From Geobacillus genomosp. 3 (GTDB lineage: Bacteria; Bacillota; Bacilli; Bacillales; Anoxybacillaceae), in the NCBI RefSeq assembly GCF_000445995.2, contig NC_022080.4:930001-994000 (forward strand): 64,000 bases of DNA. Reading direction: 5' to 3'. Positions 16,048 through 24,307 of this stretch are shown piece after piece. Every line of letters begins with the position of its first letter. The stretch's first letter is position 1. The translations under genes and the position numbers were made by a program. Below the pieces are notes generated by a model. That model was not told the DNA's origin. It saw only the letters and a list, made by a program, of their open reading frames with translations, and ran no database searches.

Positions 16048-16503
16048 ATGAGCTTATTTATGAATGATGAATGGGCGAACATGACTGTCAAGCCGTTTTT
16101 GATTCCAGCTGACAAGGTGGCGCACGTCCAGGTGGGCAATTATTTGGATCATGCGCTCCTTGTCCTCACAAAAACCGGCTATTCGGCGATCCCAGTGCTT
16201 GATACATCGTACAAGCTGCATGGGTTGATTGGCATGACGATGATTATGGACGCGATCTTAGGATTGGAGCGCATCGAATTTGAACGGCTTGAGACGATGA
16301 AAGTCGAAGAAGTGATGAACCGAAACATTCCGCGCTTGCGGCTTGACGACCGGCTTTGGAAAGCGGTGGGACTCATCGTCAACCATCCGTTCGTCTGTGT
16401 AGAAAACGATGATGGCTATTTTGAAGGAATTTTTACCCGGCGGGAAATTTTAAAGCGGCTGAATAAAGAATTGCGCAAACAAAAAGGAACGCCTAAGCCG
16501 TAG
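16048..16503 (+). CDS. darB: DarB (YkuL/CbpB), c-di-AMP-binding CBS-domain protein
   Basis: 151 residues consisting of two CBS motifs. The characteristic segment 'ADKVAHVQVGNYLDHALLVL' is followed by 'TKTGYSAIPVLD', 'VEEVMNRNIPRL' and 'FVCVENDDGYFEGIFTRREI', matching B. subtilis YkuL/DarB. DarB binds c-di-AMP; its apo form stimulates (p)ppGpp synthesis by Rel and activates pyruvate carboxylase, whose gene is at 43590 in this window. The ATG at 16048 lies 9 nt after AAAGGCGG. Confidence 0.92.
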   Translation: MSLFMNDEWANMTVKPFLIPADKVAHVQVGNYLDHALLVLTKTGYSAIPVLDTSYKLHGLIGMTMIMDAILGLERIEFERLETMKVEEVMNRNIPRLRLDDRLWKAVGLIVNHPFVCVENDDGYFEGIFTRREILKRLNKELRKQKGTPKP

Positions 16504-16527
16504 ACGGGTGTGCCCGGGAATTTATGC

Positions 16528-16557
16528 TTGTCACGATCATCTTTGTTTTGCTACAGT
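16528..16557 (+). promoter_or_regulatory. Predicted promoter of dapH
   Basis: TTGTCA (16528-16533), 18-bp spacer, TACAGT (16552-16557), 40 bp upstream of the dapH start. Confidence 0.5.
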
Positions 16558-16596
16558 AAAGAAGGAACGAACATGGACAAGGAGGAGCAATGGCCC

Positions 16597-17307
16597 ATGA
16601 AAATGATGGATGCGAACGAAATCATCTCATTTATCCAAAACAGCAAAAAATCGACCCCGGTCAAAGTATACATAAAAGGGAACATGGAAGGCATTGACTT
16701 CGGCCCGGGCGCAAAAACGTTCATCGCTGGCAACGCCGGCGTCGTGTTTGGCGAATGGCAAGACATTCAAGCTGCAATCGAAGCGAATCAAGACAAAATC
16801 GAAGATTATGTCGTCGAAAATGACCGCCGCAATTCAGCCATTCCGCTTTTGGATTTAAAAGGAATCAAGGCGCGCATCGAGCCGGGCGCCATTATTCGCG
16901 ACCATGTGGAAATCGGTGACAACGCCGTTATTATGATGGGAGCGGTCATTAACATCGGCGCCGTCGTCGGTGAAGGGACGATGATCGATATGAACGCCGT
17001 GCTCGGCGGCCGGGCGACGGTAGGGAAAAACTGCCATGTTGGCGCTGGTGCGGTGTTGGCCGGAGTGATTGAACCGCCATCGGCCAAGCCGGTGATCATT
17101 GAAGACGATGTGCTTATCGGCGCGAATGCCGTCATTTTGGAAGGCGTCACCGTCGGCAAAGGGGCGGTCGTCGCTGCCGGCGCGGTCGTCGTCGAAGACG
17201 TGCCGCCGTATACAGTCGTGGCCGGCATCCCGGCGCGCGTCATTAAGCAAATTGACGAACAAACGAGGGCGAAAACGGAAATGAAACAAGAACTTCGTCA
17301 ATTATAA
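16597..17307 (+). CDS. dapH: Tetrahydrodipicolinate N-acetyltransferase
   Basis: 236 residues, the family length, with an N-terminal helical domain ('[20 protein letters not shown]') and a left-handed beta-helix of hexapeptide repeats between about 85 and 215 ('[20 protein letters not shown]'). It acetylates tetrahydrodipicolinate with acetyl-CoA, committing carbon to the acetylated lysine/meso-DAP branch. An earlier in-frame ATG at 16573 would add 8 residues, but AAGGAGGAG sits 9 nt before 16597. PatA and DapL of the same branch are also in the window. Confidence 0.95.
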   Translation: MKMMDANEIISFIQNSKKSTPVKVYIKGNMEGIDFGPGAKTFIAGNAGVVFGEWQDIQAAIEANQDKIEDYVVENDRRNSAIPLLDLKGIKARIEPGAIIRDHVEIGDNAVIMMGAVINIGAVVGEGTMIDMNAVLGGRATVGKNCHVGAGAVLAGVIEPPSAKPVIIEDDVLIGANAVILEGVTVGKGAVVAAGAVVVEDVPPYTVVAGIPARVIKQIDEQTRAKTEMKQELRQL

Positions 17308-17313
17308 TCACGC

Positions 17314-17346
17314 AAAAAAGCTGTCCGCCTACAGGGCAGCTTTTTT
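17314..17346 (+). terminator. Hairpin terminator/attenuator between dapH and dapL
   Basis: AAAAAAGCTGTCC (17314-17326) and GGGCAGCTTTTTT (17334-17346) form a U-tailed stem. dapL starts 18 bp later, so partial read-through is likely. Confidence 0.8.
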
Positions 17347-17363
17347 CCAATGGAGGAGAGAAG

Positions 17364-18497
17364 ATGGAAGCGATCAGTCCATTTGTCGCCATTCGCCGGG
17401 ATTTGCATAAAATTCCTGAGCTTGGGTTTCAAGAGTTTAAAACACAGCAATATTTGTTGAATTATATTCGATCCCTGCCGCAAGAGCGGCTTGACGTCCG
17501 AACATGGAAAACGGGCATTTTTGTCAAAGTGAAAGGAACATCGCCGCGAAAAACGATCGGCTATCGCGCCGATATCGATGGCTTGCCGATCGGTGAAGAA
17601 ACCGACTTGCCATACCGCTCTGAGCATGAAGGGCAGATGCATGCGTGTGGCCATGACGTTCATATGAGCATCGCCCTTGGCGTGCTTGCCCATTTTGCCC
17701 GTAACCCGATCAAAGACGATTTGCTGTTTATTTTCCAGCCGGCGGAAGAAGGGCCGGGCGGGGCGAAACCGATGTTAAAAAGCGATATCATGCGCGAGTG
17801 GAGGCCGGATATGATCGTCGCCTTGCATATTGCCCCGGAATATCCGGTCGGCACGATTGCGACGAAAGAAGGACTACTGTTTGCCAATACGTCGGAGCTG
17901 TTTATCGATTTAAAAGGGAAAGGCGGCCATGCGGCTTTTCCCCATTTGGCGAATGATATGGTTGTTGCCGCCTGCACGCTCGTAACCCAGCTGCAGTCGA
18001 TCGTCGCCCGTAACGTCGACCCGCTTGACAGTGCGGTGATTACAATCGGGAAAATTACCGGCGGGACAGTACAAAACGTCATCGCGGAACGCGCCCGGCT
18101 TGAAGGGACGATCCGGACGTTGTCGACCGCTGCGATGCAGGCGGTGAAGCGGCGGATTGAAGCGATCGTCCGGGGAGTGGAAGTGGCCTACGAATGCGAA
18201 GCGGCGATCGATTACGGCGCCATGTACCATGAAGTGTACAACGACCCGGCATTGACGGCGGAATTTATCCAATTTGCCGCCACTCGCTCCGATATGACCG
18301 TCATCCGTTGCAAAGAGGCGATGACGGGTGAGGATTTTGGTTATATGTTGGCGGAGATTCCCGGTTTTATGTTTTGGCTTGGCGTTGATTCGGCGTACGG
18401 GCTGCATCATGCGAAGCTGGCTCCGAATGAAGCAGCGATCGACCGGGCCATCGACTTTTTAATCAGCTATGTTTCGTGGAAAGGAAATATGGAATGA
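17364..18497 (+). CDS. dapL: N-acetyldiaminopimelate deacetylase
   Basis: This 377-residue M20D amidohydrolase has the metal ligands '[10 protein letters not shown]' near residue 93, '[14 protein letters not shown]' near 127 and the dimerisation domain in the middle. It matches B. subtilis YkuR, which removes acetate from N-acetyl-LL-diaminopimelate to give LL-DAP. The SD GGAGGAGAGAAG precedes the ATG. Context with dapH and patA supports this role over IAA-amino acid hydrolase relatives of the same fold. Confidence 0.93.
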   Translation: MEAISPFVAIRRDLHKIPELGFQEFKTQQYLLNYIRSLPQERLDVRTWKTGIFVKVKGTSPRKTIGYRADIDGLPIGEETDLPYRSEHEGQMHACGHDVHMSIALGVLAHFARNPIKDDLLFIFQPAEEGPGGAKPMLKSDIMREWRPDMIVALHIAPEYPVGTIATKEGLLFANTSELFIDLKGKGGHAAFPHLANDMVVAACTLVTQLQSIVARNVDPLDSAVITIGKITGGTVQNVIAERARLEGTIRTLSTAAMQAVKRRIEAIVRGVEVAYECEAAIDYGAMYHEVYNDPALTAEFIQFAATRSDMTVIRCKEAMTGEDFGYMLAEIPGFMFWLGVDSAYGLHHAKLAPNEAAIDRAIDFLISYVSWKGNME

Positions 18498-18551
18498 AGT
18501 ATAGTTCCGCCTCTATTAAGGCACATTATGTGTGTGAGGAGGTGGAGTGTG

Positions 18552-18794
18552 ATGGCGAAAATCGGTGTTGAGCAATCGCTGACCGATGTGCAGGAGGCGT
18601 TGAAGGAAAGAGGGTATGACGTTGTTCCGCTGCGCGGAGAACAAGATGCCAGAGGCTGCGATTGCTGCGTCATTACCGGCTTGGATCCAAACGTCGCCGG
18701 CATCCAAAACATTGTCACGTCCGGCCCGGTCATTGAAGCGAGCGGACTTACAGCAGAAGAAATTTGCCAAAAAGTTGAACAAAAGCTTCGGTAA
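18552..18794 (+). CDS. ykuS: UPF0180 protein YkuS
   Basis: 80 residues, with '[20 protein letters not shown]' at the N-terminus, the Cys pair in '[10 protein letters not shown]' and '[16 protein letters not shown]'. This is the UPF0180 pattern seen in YkuS. Function unknown. The ATG at 18552 follows GAGGAGGTGGAG. The gene is 54 bp after dapL and ends with a terminator. Confidence 0.88.
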   Translation: MAKIGVEQSLTDVQEALKERGYDVVPLRGEQDARGCDCCVITGLDPNVAGIQNIVTSGPVIEASGLTAEEICQKVEQKLR

Positions 18795-18801
18795 CGATTG
18801 T

Positions 18802-18831
18802 CGGGCTGTGTGCGCCAGCAGCCCGTTTTTT
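18802..18831 (+). terminator. Terminator of dapL-ykuS
   Basis: CGGGCTG (18802-18808) and CAGCCCG (18819-18825) followed by TTTTTT. Confidence 0.85.
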
Positions 18832-18978
18832 ATGGGGCCGACAGCATAGGCAAACCTAATGGGAAGGTTGGGTCAACCAATAAGGAGGCAGCGGCCGTTC
18901 CTTCTCAAAACAGAAACAACGAAACGATGACGAACAGTCATTAGTGATAACCGTCGATCCAAAATAGGGGGAGTCGCC

Positions 18979-19053
18979 ATGAATGACGTCGGTGATCGGT
19001 ATGGCATCGCTATTTTTTCGCAATGGAGGGATTACATATGGCAGAGCGCTTAG
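18979..19053 (+). CDS. Candidate 24-codon upstream ORF overlapping the ykuU start
   Basis: ATG preceded by GGGGGAGTCGCC opens a 24-residue frame (MNDVGDRYGIAIF...) that stops at 19053, 15 bp inside ykuU in another frame. The arrangement could couple or regulate translation of the peroxiredoxin. There is no homology I recognise, and chance remains possible. Confidence 0.25.
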   Translation: MNDVGDRYGIAIFSQWRDYIWQSA

Positions 19054-19586
19054 TCGGGAAACAAGCGCCGCGTTTTGAAATGGAAGCCGTCCTGCCGAAC
19101 GGAGAATTTGGCCGCGTCAGCCTTGAGGAAAACATGAAAAACGGCAAATGGACCGTGCTGTTTTTTTACCCGCTCGACTTTACGTTCGTTTGTCCGACAG
19201 AAATTACGGCCATCTCCGACCGTTATGATGAGTTCGAAGACTTAGATGCGGTCGTGATCGGCGCGTCGACCGACTCGGTTTACTCCCATAAGGCGTGGAT
19301 GGACGTGCCGCGCGATCAAAACGGCATCGGCCAAATTAAATACCCGCTCGCCGCTGATCGGACGCAGCAAGTTTCGCGCGATTACGGCGTGCTTATCGAG
19401 GAAGAGGGCGTCGCGCTGCGCGGTTTGTTCATCATCGATCCGGAAGGCGAGCTGAAATATGCCGTCGTTCACCATAATAACATCGGCCGCGATGTTGATG
19501 AGATCTTGCGCGTGCTGCAAGCGCTGCAAACCGGCGGCCTCTGCCCGGCAAACTGGAAGCCGGGGCAAGCGACGTTGACGGTATAA
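19038..19586 (+). CDS. ykuU: 2-Cys peroxiredoxin YkuU (AhpC/TSA family)
   Basis: 182 residues with the peroxidatic Cys in 'DFTFVCPTEI' near residue 52 and the resolving Cys in 'GGLCPANW' near 169, typical of dimeric 2-Cys peroxiredoxins. It reduces hydroperoxides using thioredoxin-like donors; the adjacent YkuV, normally a thiol-disulfide protein, is broken here. The SD GGAGG lies 7 nt before the ATG at 19038. Confidence 0.92.
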   Translation: MAERLVGKQAPRFEMEAVLPNGEFGRVSLEENMKNGKWTVLFFYPLDFTFVCPTEITAISDRYDEFEDLDAVVIGASTDSVYSHKAWMDVPRDQNGIGQIKYPLAADRTQQVSRDYGVLIEEEGVALRGLFIIDPEGELKYAVVHHNNIGRDVDEILRVLQALQTGGLCPANWKPGQATLTV

Positions 19587-19605
19587 GGAGATTCGCGTGA
19601 ATCAT

Positions 19606-19640
19606 AAAGAAAGGTCTAACGGGCGTTAGACCTTTCTTTT
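19606..19640 (+). terminator. Terminator of ykuU
   Basis: Perfect 15-bp stem AAAGAAAGGTCTAAC (19606-19620) / GTTAGACCTTTCTTT (19624-19638) followed by TT. Confidence 0.92.
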
Positions 19641-19658
19641 CCGATGGGGGGATGAAGC

Positions 19659-20083
19659 GTGAAACGGCGCGAACTAATGCCGGAGCTGACTGGGGCAATG
19701 GCCACGTTAAATGGGACAGTATCAAGGGATGAGTTGATCGGCGAAAAACCGGCGTTTATCCATTTTTGGTCGGTCAGCTGCCATTTGTGCAAAGAAGCGA
19801 TGCCGCAAGTGAACGAATTCCGCGGCCGGTATAAAGACAAGCACAATGTCAGATCTGTTCATATGCCGCGCTCGGAACACGATTTGGACATTGGGCTTGT
19901 GAAAAAAACAGCTGAAGAGCACGGCATTATCCAGCCGATTTTAGTCAATAACGAGCATAAAATTACGTGTTTGATTCCGAAGGGAAGCTCCGCCATTTCC
20001 AAGCGGGCAGCAGCGGCATGAAAATGCTTGAAAAACGTGTCAATCGCGTGCTCGAAGAAACGGAAAAGGCGGAGCAGGCATAA
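19659..20083 (+). pseudogene. ykuV: Frameshifted thioredoxin-like ykuV
   Basis: A GTG start after GGGGGGATGAAGC opens a YkuV-like frame: 'RRELMPELTG', active-site 'VSCHLCKEAMPQVNEFRGRY', 'HMPRSEHDLD'. After 'NNEHKIT' it shifts and stops 18 codons later at 20021. The correct C-terminus continues in another frame from 19967 ('VFDSEGKLRHFQAGSSGMKM' to a TAA at 20081-20083). Compared with B. subtilis YkuV (148 residues), about 12 codons containing the cis-proline 'VPAYY' loop are missing. A deletion near 37 bp would explain both the gap and the frameshift. CxxC is intact but the fold would be truncated. Confidence 0.85.
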
Positions 20084-20183
20084 TGGGCGGTTGAAAAGGA
20101 GCGAAGCATTATTTTCGATCCTTTTCTTTTTTGCTACAATAAGGGGAAAAAGTGATGATTGACAAGAGATGGAGGAATCAACG

Positions 20184-20846
20184 GTGAAAAAGAAACAGTT
20201 TGCCGTCATCGGCCTCGGACGGTTTGGCGGCAGCATTTGCCGCACGTTGAGCGAACAAGGGATGGAAGTGCTCGCGATTGACATTGATGAAGACCGGGTG
20301 AATGAATTTGCGGCGATCGCTTCGCACGCTGTTGTCGGCGACACAACTGATGAAAATGTGCTGAAAAGCTTAGGTGTCCGCAACTTTGACCATGTCATTG
20401 TGGCGATCGGCGACAACATTCAGGCGAGCATTTTGACGACGCTCATTTTAAAAGAGCTCGGTGTCAACCATATCACCGTCAAGGCGACGAACGATTACCA
20501 TGAAAAAGTGCTCAAAAAAATCGGCGCTGACCAGATCGTGCACCCGGAGCGGGATATGGGCGAGCGGATCGCCCATAATCTTATTTCAAACAACGTCTTG
20601 GACTATTTGGAGTTGTCGGACAAACATAGCATCGTCGAAATTGTGGCGAGTGAGCGGCTTGACGGCCATTCGCTTTTGGAGCTGGACATCCGCGCCCGTT
20701 ACGGCATTAACATCGTCGCCATTAAGCGTGGGGCAAGCGTCATCGTCTCCCCGCTCGCCTCGGAAATCATCCGCAAAGGCGATGTGTTGGTCGTGATCGG
20801 TGCTGACAGTGACATCGACCGGTTTGAGGAAAAAGTCGTCGGCTAA
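20184..20846 (+). CDS. ktrC: KtrC, cytosolic regulatory subunit of a Ktr potassium transporter
   Basis: 220 residues: an RCK_N Rossmann domain with 'FAVIGLGRFGGSICRTL' and the acidic end of beta-2 'LAIDIDEDRV', followed by an RCK_C domain (about 135-220). It matches B. subtilis KtrC (YkqB), which forms octameric rings on KtrD/KtrB. It binds ATP/ADP in RCK_N and c-di-AMP in RCK_C, the latter closing the transporter. The GTG at 20184 has GGAGG 8 nt upstream; the in-frame ATG at 20169 overlaps the SD. No membrane subunit is adjacent. Confidence 0.92.
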   Translation: MKKKQFAVIGLGRFGGSICRTLSEQGMEVLAIDIDEDRVNEFAAIASHAVVGDTTDENVLKSLGVRNFDHVIVAIGDNIQASILTTLILKELGVNHITVKATNDYHEKVLKKIGADQIVHPERDMGERIAHNLISNNVLDYLELSDKHSIVEIVASERLDGHSLLELDIRARYGINIVAIKRGASVIVSPLASEIIRKGDVLVVIGADSDIDRFEEKVVG

Positions 20847-20960
20847 TGTGAAGAAACGAAGCCTCCGCCCTTGGGGTTCGCTCTAGCTTTGTTTTTGGCG
20901 GAAAGGGAAGTACCCGGCGCTTCACACTCACGGACGGCAGTGTTTACAAGTCGATTGTAT

Positions 20961-20994
20961 AAAAAAGGGGGCCTTGTGAAAGGCTCCCTTTTTT
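20961..20994 (+). terminator. Bidirectional terminator between ktrC and rnjA
   Basis: AAAAAAGGGGGCCTT (20961-20975) and AAGGCTCCCTTTTTT (20980-20994), a symmetrical stem with A- and T-tracts at its ends. Confidence 0.85.
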
Positions 20995-21108
20995 GGAGGC
21001 GTTTATATCGGTACAAATCTCTGCGTCAGGCTTAATCGAACCGCCGTATATCGAACGGTACGTACGGTGGTGGGAGACGACGAGGGCTAGTCCTCCTCTC
21101 CTGCTCAA

Positions 21109-22776
21109 TTAAATCTCCATGATGATCGGCAAAATCATCGGCCGCCGTTTCGTTCGTTCGTACAAGAACGGAGCGAGCGTTTCTGTAATTTCATTTTTAA
21201 TTTCCGACCATTGATTTGTTTTCCGTTCGAGCACTTTTTCGAGGTGTTTGGCGATGAGCGCCTGCGCTTCACTGATTAAGTCGCCTGACTCGCGCATGTA
21301 GACAAAGCCGCGCGAAATGATATCCGGACCGGCAGCGATTTTGAACTCTTTCATGTTGATGCTGACGACAACGATCACAAGCCCTTCCTCCGATAGAATG
21401 CGGCGGTCGCGCAAGACGATGTTGCCGATGTCACCGACGCCGCTGCCGTCGATGTAGACGGAGCCGGACGGAATTTTGCCGACGATGCGCGCTTCGCTGT
21501 CGCTGATGCCGAGCACTTCGCCGTTATCCATAATAAAGCAGTTTGCCTCCGGCACGCCGCAATCAATGGCGAGCTTAGCATGCATCTTTTGCATCCGGTA
21601 TTCGCCGTGGATCGGCATAAAATATTTTGGTTTCATCAACCGGATCATGAGTTTTTGCTCTTCTTGCCCGCCGTGTCCGGACGTGTGGATATCGCTGAGC
21701 GGGCCGTGGATCACTTCGGCGCCGGCCCGGTACAGCATGTTGATCGTCCGGTTGACGCTCACCGTGTTGCCCGGAATCGGCGACGAAGAAAAGACGACCG
21801 TGTCGCCTGGGATGATTTGAATTTGCCGATGCGTGCCGTTGGCAATGCGCGACAAAGCCGCCATCGGTTCACCTTGGCTGCCGGTGCATAAAATCGTCAC
21901 CCGGTTGGCCGGCAGCCGGTTGATTTCATTCGCATCGACGAACGTACCTTTCGGACATTTAATGTAGCCGAGATCTTGACCGATTTCAATGGCCGCTTCC
22001 ATGCTGCGGCCGAAGACGGCGATTTTTCGGTTATTGGCGACCGCAGCTTCCGTCACTTGCTGAAGCCGGTGAATATTGGAGGCAAACGTCGCGAAAATAA
22101 TCCGTCCATCCACTTTGCGGAAAATGTCATGAATGCTTTCACCGACACGCCGCTCAGACATCGTAAAATGTGGAATTTCGCTGTTTGTGCTGTCTGACAG
22201 CAAGCAAAGAACGCCTTCTTTCCCGATTTCGGCCATTTTCGTCAAATTGGCCGGCTCGCCGACCGGTGTGAAGTCAAATTTAAAGTCTCCGGTATGGACG
22301 ATTTGCCCGACCGGCGTTTTGACAACGATGCCGTAGCTGTCCGGGATGCTGTGCGTCGTCCGGAAAAAGGTGACCGCTGTTTTTTGGAAACGGATGACAT
22401 CATCTTCGCGAATTTCAATGAGTTTAGCCTGACGAAGCAATCCGTGTTCCTCGAGTTTGTTGCGGATAAGTCCGAGCGCCAGTTTGCCGCCGTAAATGGG
22501 GATATTCACCTGCCGGAGCAAATATGGGATGCCGCCAATATGGTCCTCATGTCCGTGGGTAATGAACAACCCTTTTACTTTTTCGGCATGTTTGACTAAA
22601 TACGAATAGTCAGGGATCACGTAGTCAATGCCGAGCAATTCGTCTTCCGGAAATTTAATGCCCGCGTCGATGACAATAATTTCGTCTTGAAATTGTACGC
22701 CGTATGTATTCTTCCCGATTTCACCCAGTCCGCCGAGGGCAAACACGCCAACTTGTTGATCGGTCAATAGTTTCAT
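21109..22776 (-). CDS. rnjA: Ribonuclease J1
   Basis: This 555-residue beta-CASP metallo-beta-lactamase RNase has '[14 protein letters not shown]' near residue 72, 'HTGDFKFD' near 161 and the beta-CASP core around '[11 protein letters not shown]'. It continues through '[20 protein letters not shown]' and 'PIHGEYRM' into the C-terminal domain. RNase J1 is a 5'-3' exonuclease and endonuclease central to mRNA turnover. Its ATG overlaps the rpoY stop (ATGA), so both come from one message. Confidence 0.97.
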   Translation of the reverse strand: MKLLTDQQVGVFALGGLGEIGKNTYGVQFQDEIIVIDAGIKFPEDELLGIDYVIPDYSYLVKHAEKVKGLFITHGHEDHIGGIPYLLRQVNIPIYGGKLALGLIRNKLEEHGLLRQAKLIEIREDDVIRFQKTAVTFFRTTHSIPDSYGIVVKTPVGQIVHTGDFKFDFTPVGEPANLTKMAEIGKEGVLCLLSDSTNSEIPHFTMSERRVGESIHDIFRKVDGRIIFATFASNIHRLQQVTEAAVANNRKIAVFGRSMEAAIEIGQDLGYIKCPKGTFVDANEINRLPANRVTILCTGSQGEPMAALSRIANGTHRQIQIIPGDTVVFSSSPIPGNTVSVNRTINMLYRAGAEVIHGPLSDIHTSGHGGQEEQKLMIRLMKPKYFMPIHGEYRMQKMHAKLAIDCGVPEANCFIMDNGEVLGISDSEARIVGKIPSGSVYIDGSGVGDIGNIVLRDRRILSEEGLVIVVVSINMKEFKIAAGPDIISRGFVYMRESGDLISEAQALIAKHLEKVLERKTNQWSEIKNEITETLAPFLYERTKRRPMILPIIMEI

Positions 22777-22988
22777 GATGAAGTCTCCAATACTTGAAAG
22801 TTAGTGCTTCGCTTTTCGTACTCCAAATGCGCTCCCTCTAACGGCTGAATATACTCGATATTGATCGGACGGTCCTGCAGTTTTCGGCGTACGTCCCGCT
22901 CTGACTCGGCTTCGATATACAGCGTTTTCGTTTTTTCTCTCACGGGCACTTCATCTGCATTTTCTTGATAAAACACTTTGAAAATCAT
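22773..22988 (-). CDS. rpoY: RNA polymerase epsilon subunit RpoY (YkzG)
   Basis: 71 residues starting '[18 protein letters not shown]' with '[14 protein letters not shown]' and '[16 protein letters not shown]', as in B. subtilis YkzG. Epsilon is a small accessory subunit of firmicute RNA polymerase, structurally akin to phage T7 Gp2. It is translationally coupled to rnjA by a 4-bp overlap, the conserved arrangement. SD AAGGAGAGAG precedes the ATG. Confidence 0.93.
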   Translation of the reverse strand: MIFKVFYQENADEVPVREKTKTLYIEAESERDVRRKLQDRPINIEYIQPLEGAHLEYEKRSTNFQVLETSS

Positions 22989-23026
22989 CGTGAACTCTCT
23001 CCTTATCGTACAATGATTGCTTTTTT

Positions 23027-23055
23027 ATTATATAGGAATTAACCATCGTTTTCAT
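23027..23055 (-). promoter_or_regulatory. Predicted sigma-A promoter of rpoY-rnjA
   Basis: On the minus strand ATGAAA (23055-23050), 17-bp spacer, TATAAT (23032-23027). The -10 is perfect. It lies downstream of the peptide unit's terminator, so rpoY-rnjA does not depend on that transcript. Confidence 0.6.
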
Positions 23056-23150
23056 GTTTTTTATTGCCAAAAGCAAAAAGCAGGCGAGGGATGTGCCGAC
23101 GATATGTACCATCTTTGACGAGTTTCAATTGTTTCATTCGCCAAAGTGGG

Positions 23151-23176
23151 AAAGAAGCCCTTCGTGCGGAAGGGCT
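23151..23176 (-). terminator. Terminator of the small-peptide unit
   Basis: GAAGGGCT/AGCCCTTC stem (23156-23163 with 23169-23176), 5-nt loop, followed on the minus strand by TCTTTCC. It begins 14 bp after the peptide stop. Confidence 0.65.
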
Positions 23177-23189
23177 ATTGTTGGAACAG

Positions 23190-23261
23190 TTAGGCGATCA
23201 GTTTTTTTCGGAGCAAATCTTTCCATTGTTGAAGCAGCTTTTTTTTCAGCTTTTTCAACAT
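23190..23261 (-). CDS. Unannotated 23-residue cationic amphipathic peptide
   Basis: The minus-strand ATG at 23261 is preceded by a perfect AAGGAG (23276-23271) with a 9-nt spacer. It encodes 23 residues beginning MLKKLKKKLL, a central QQW and ending LLRKKLIA, then TAA. Nine Lys/Arg and one Asp give a net charge near +8. Leucines and the single Trp fall on one face of a helix. A hairpin terminator follows directly, and a TATAAT (23323-23318) lies about 57 nt upstream. It resembles membrane-active or RNA-binding helical peptides. A competing ATG 8 nt upstream in another frame is only 2 nt from the SD and less likely. No homologue is recognised. Confidence 0.5.
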   Translation of the reverse strand: MLKKLKKKLLQQWKDLLRKKLIA

Positions 23262-23451
23262 TTTTCATCACTCCTTACTTTTTATTGTACTCATTTTGCG
23301 ACGAAAGTAAATGTTCTATTATATATGATATGTAGGCGAAGGTTTGTTTTTCGTGGGTAAAAATGGAACGAATCGTGGCGTTTCGGTTGACATCTAGCCC
23401 GTTTTTCAGTACGGTAGACAGTGAATATATTTTCGGCAAGGGGAAGAGAAT

Positions 23452-24228
23452 GTGGGCAGAAAAATCGTATTTTTCGACATCGACGGCACGCTCCTTGACG
23501 AGCAAAAACAGTTGCCGCCGTCAACGATTGAGGCGATCCGCCGACTGAAACAGGCCGGCGTCTATGTGGCCATCGCCACCGGACGGGCGCCGTTTATGTT
23601 TGAACATGTACGCTGCCAGCTTGGCATTGATTCATTCGTCAGTTTTAACGGTCAATACGTCGTTTTTGAAGGGAACGTGCTGTATAAACAGCCGCTCCGT
23701 CGCGAGAAGCTGAGGGCGCTGATGGAAGAGGCCCACCAAAACGGTCATCCGCTCGTCTTTATGGATGCGGAGAAAATGAGAGCGAGCGTCGACGACCACC
23801 CGCATATTCACGTCAGCATGGGAAGCTTGAAATTTGCCCATCCGCCCGTCGACCCTTTGTATTATGAAAACAAAGATATTTATCAAGCGCTGTTGTTTTG
23901 CCGCGCTGAAGAAGAAGCGCCGTATGTGCGCAACTATCCGGAATTCCGCTTTGTTCGTTGGCACGATGTGTCAACGGACGTGCTGCCGGCGGGCGGCTCA
24001 AAGGCGGAAGGGATCCGCCTTATGATCGAGAAGCTTGGGATTGGCAAAGAAGATGTGTATGCGTTCGGCGATGGACTAAATGATATCGAAATGCTGTCGT
24101 TCGTTGGAACCGGGGTGGCAATGGGCAATGCCCATGAGGAAGTGAAACGGGTCGCCGATTTTGTCACCAAACCGGTCGCCGAGGAAGGCATCTGGCACGG
24201 GCTCAAGCAATTGCAATTGCTTCCATAA
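23452..24228 (+). CDS. ykrA: HAD-superfamily Cof-type phosphatase YkrA
   Basis: 258 residues with HAD motif I 'FFDIDGTLLDEQ' near residue 6, motif II in 'IATGRAP' near 42, a C2-type cap, and motifs III/IV 'GGSKAEGIRLM' and 'FGDGLNDIEML' near 205. Cof-type enzymes hydrolyse sugar phosphates or nucleotides such as FMN; the substrate is not predictable. GTG start after AAGGGGAAGAG. It precedes the convergent def gene, as in B. subtilis ykrA-ykrB. Confidence 0.88.
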   Translation: MGRKIVFFDIDGTLLDEQKQLPPSTIEAIRRLKQAGVYVAIATGRAPFMFEHVRCQLGIDSFVSFNGQYVVFEGNVLYKQPLRREKLRALMEEAHQNGHPLVFMDAEKMRASVDDHPHIHVSMGSLKFAHPPVDPLYYENKDIYQALLFCRAEEEAPYVRNYPEFRFVRWHDVSTDVLPAGGSKAEGIRLMIEKLGIGKEDVYAFGDGLNDIEMLSFVGTGVAMGNAHEEVKRVADFVTKPVAEEGIWHGLKQLQLLP

Positions 24229-24232
24229 AAAA

Positions 24233-24264
24233 CGGTCTCCGCTCATCTGGCGGGACCGCTTTTT
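24233..24264 (+). terminator. Terminator of ykrA
   Basis: CGGTCTCCGC (24233-24242) pairs with GCGGGACCG (24250-24258) with one bulge, followed by CTTTTT. Confidence 0.8.
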
Positions 24265-24270
24265 GTTTGT

Positions 24271-24292
24271 AAAAAACGTCGGGCGCCGCCCG
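24271..24292 (-). terminator. Terminator of def
   Basis: Minus-strand stem CGGGC/GCCCG (24280-24292) followed by ACGTTTTTT, just after the def stop and convergent with the ykrA terminator. Confidence 0.7.
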
Positions 24293-24307
24293 GAACTTGA
24301 CATTGTT

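Noticed and set aside
23190..23269. Alternative minus-strand frame from the ATG at 23269 (starting MKNVEKAEKK)
   Set aside because: Its ATG is only 2 nt from the AAGGAG, and the frame runs through the hairpin to about 23135. The 9-nt-spaced ATG at 23261, ending before the hairpin, fits better.
23054..23360. 93- and 98-codon plus-strand frames between rpoY and ykrA
   Set aside because: They lie antisense to the rpoY promoter and the peptide unit, have no SD, and have low-complexity Phe/Ser/Leu-rich products typical of shadows of AT-rich DNA.
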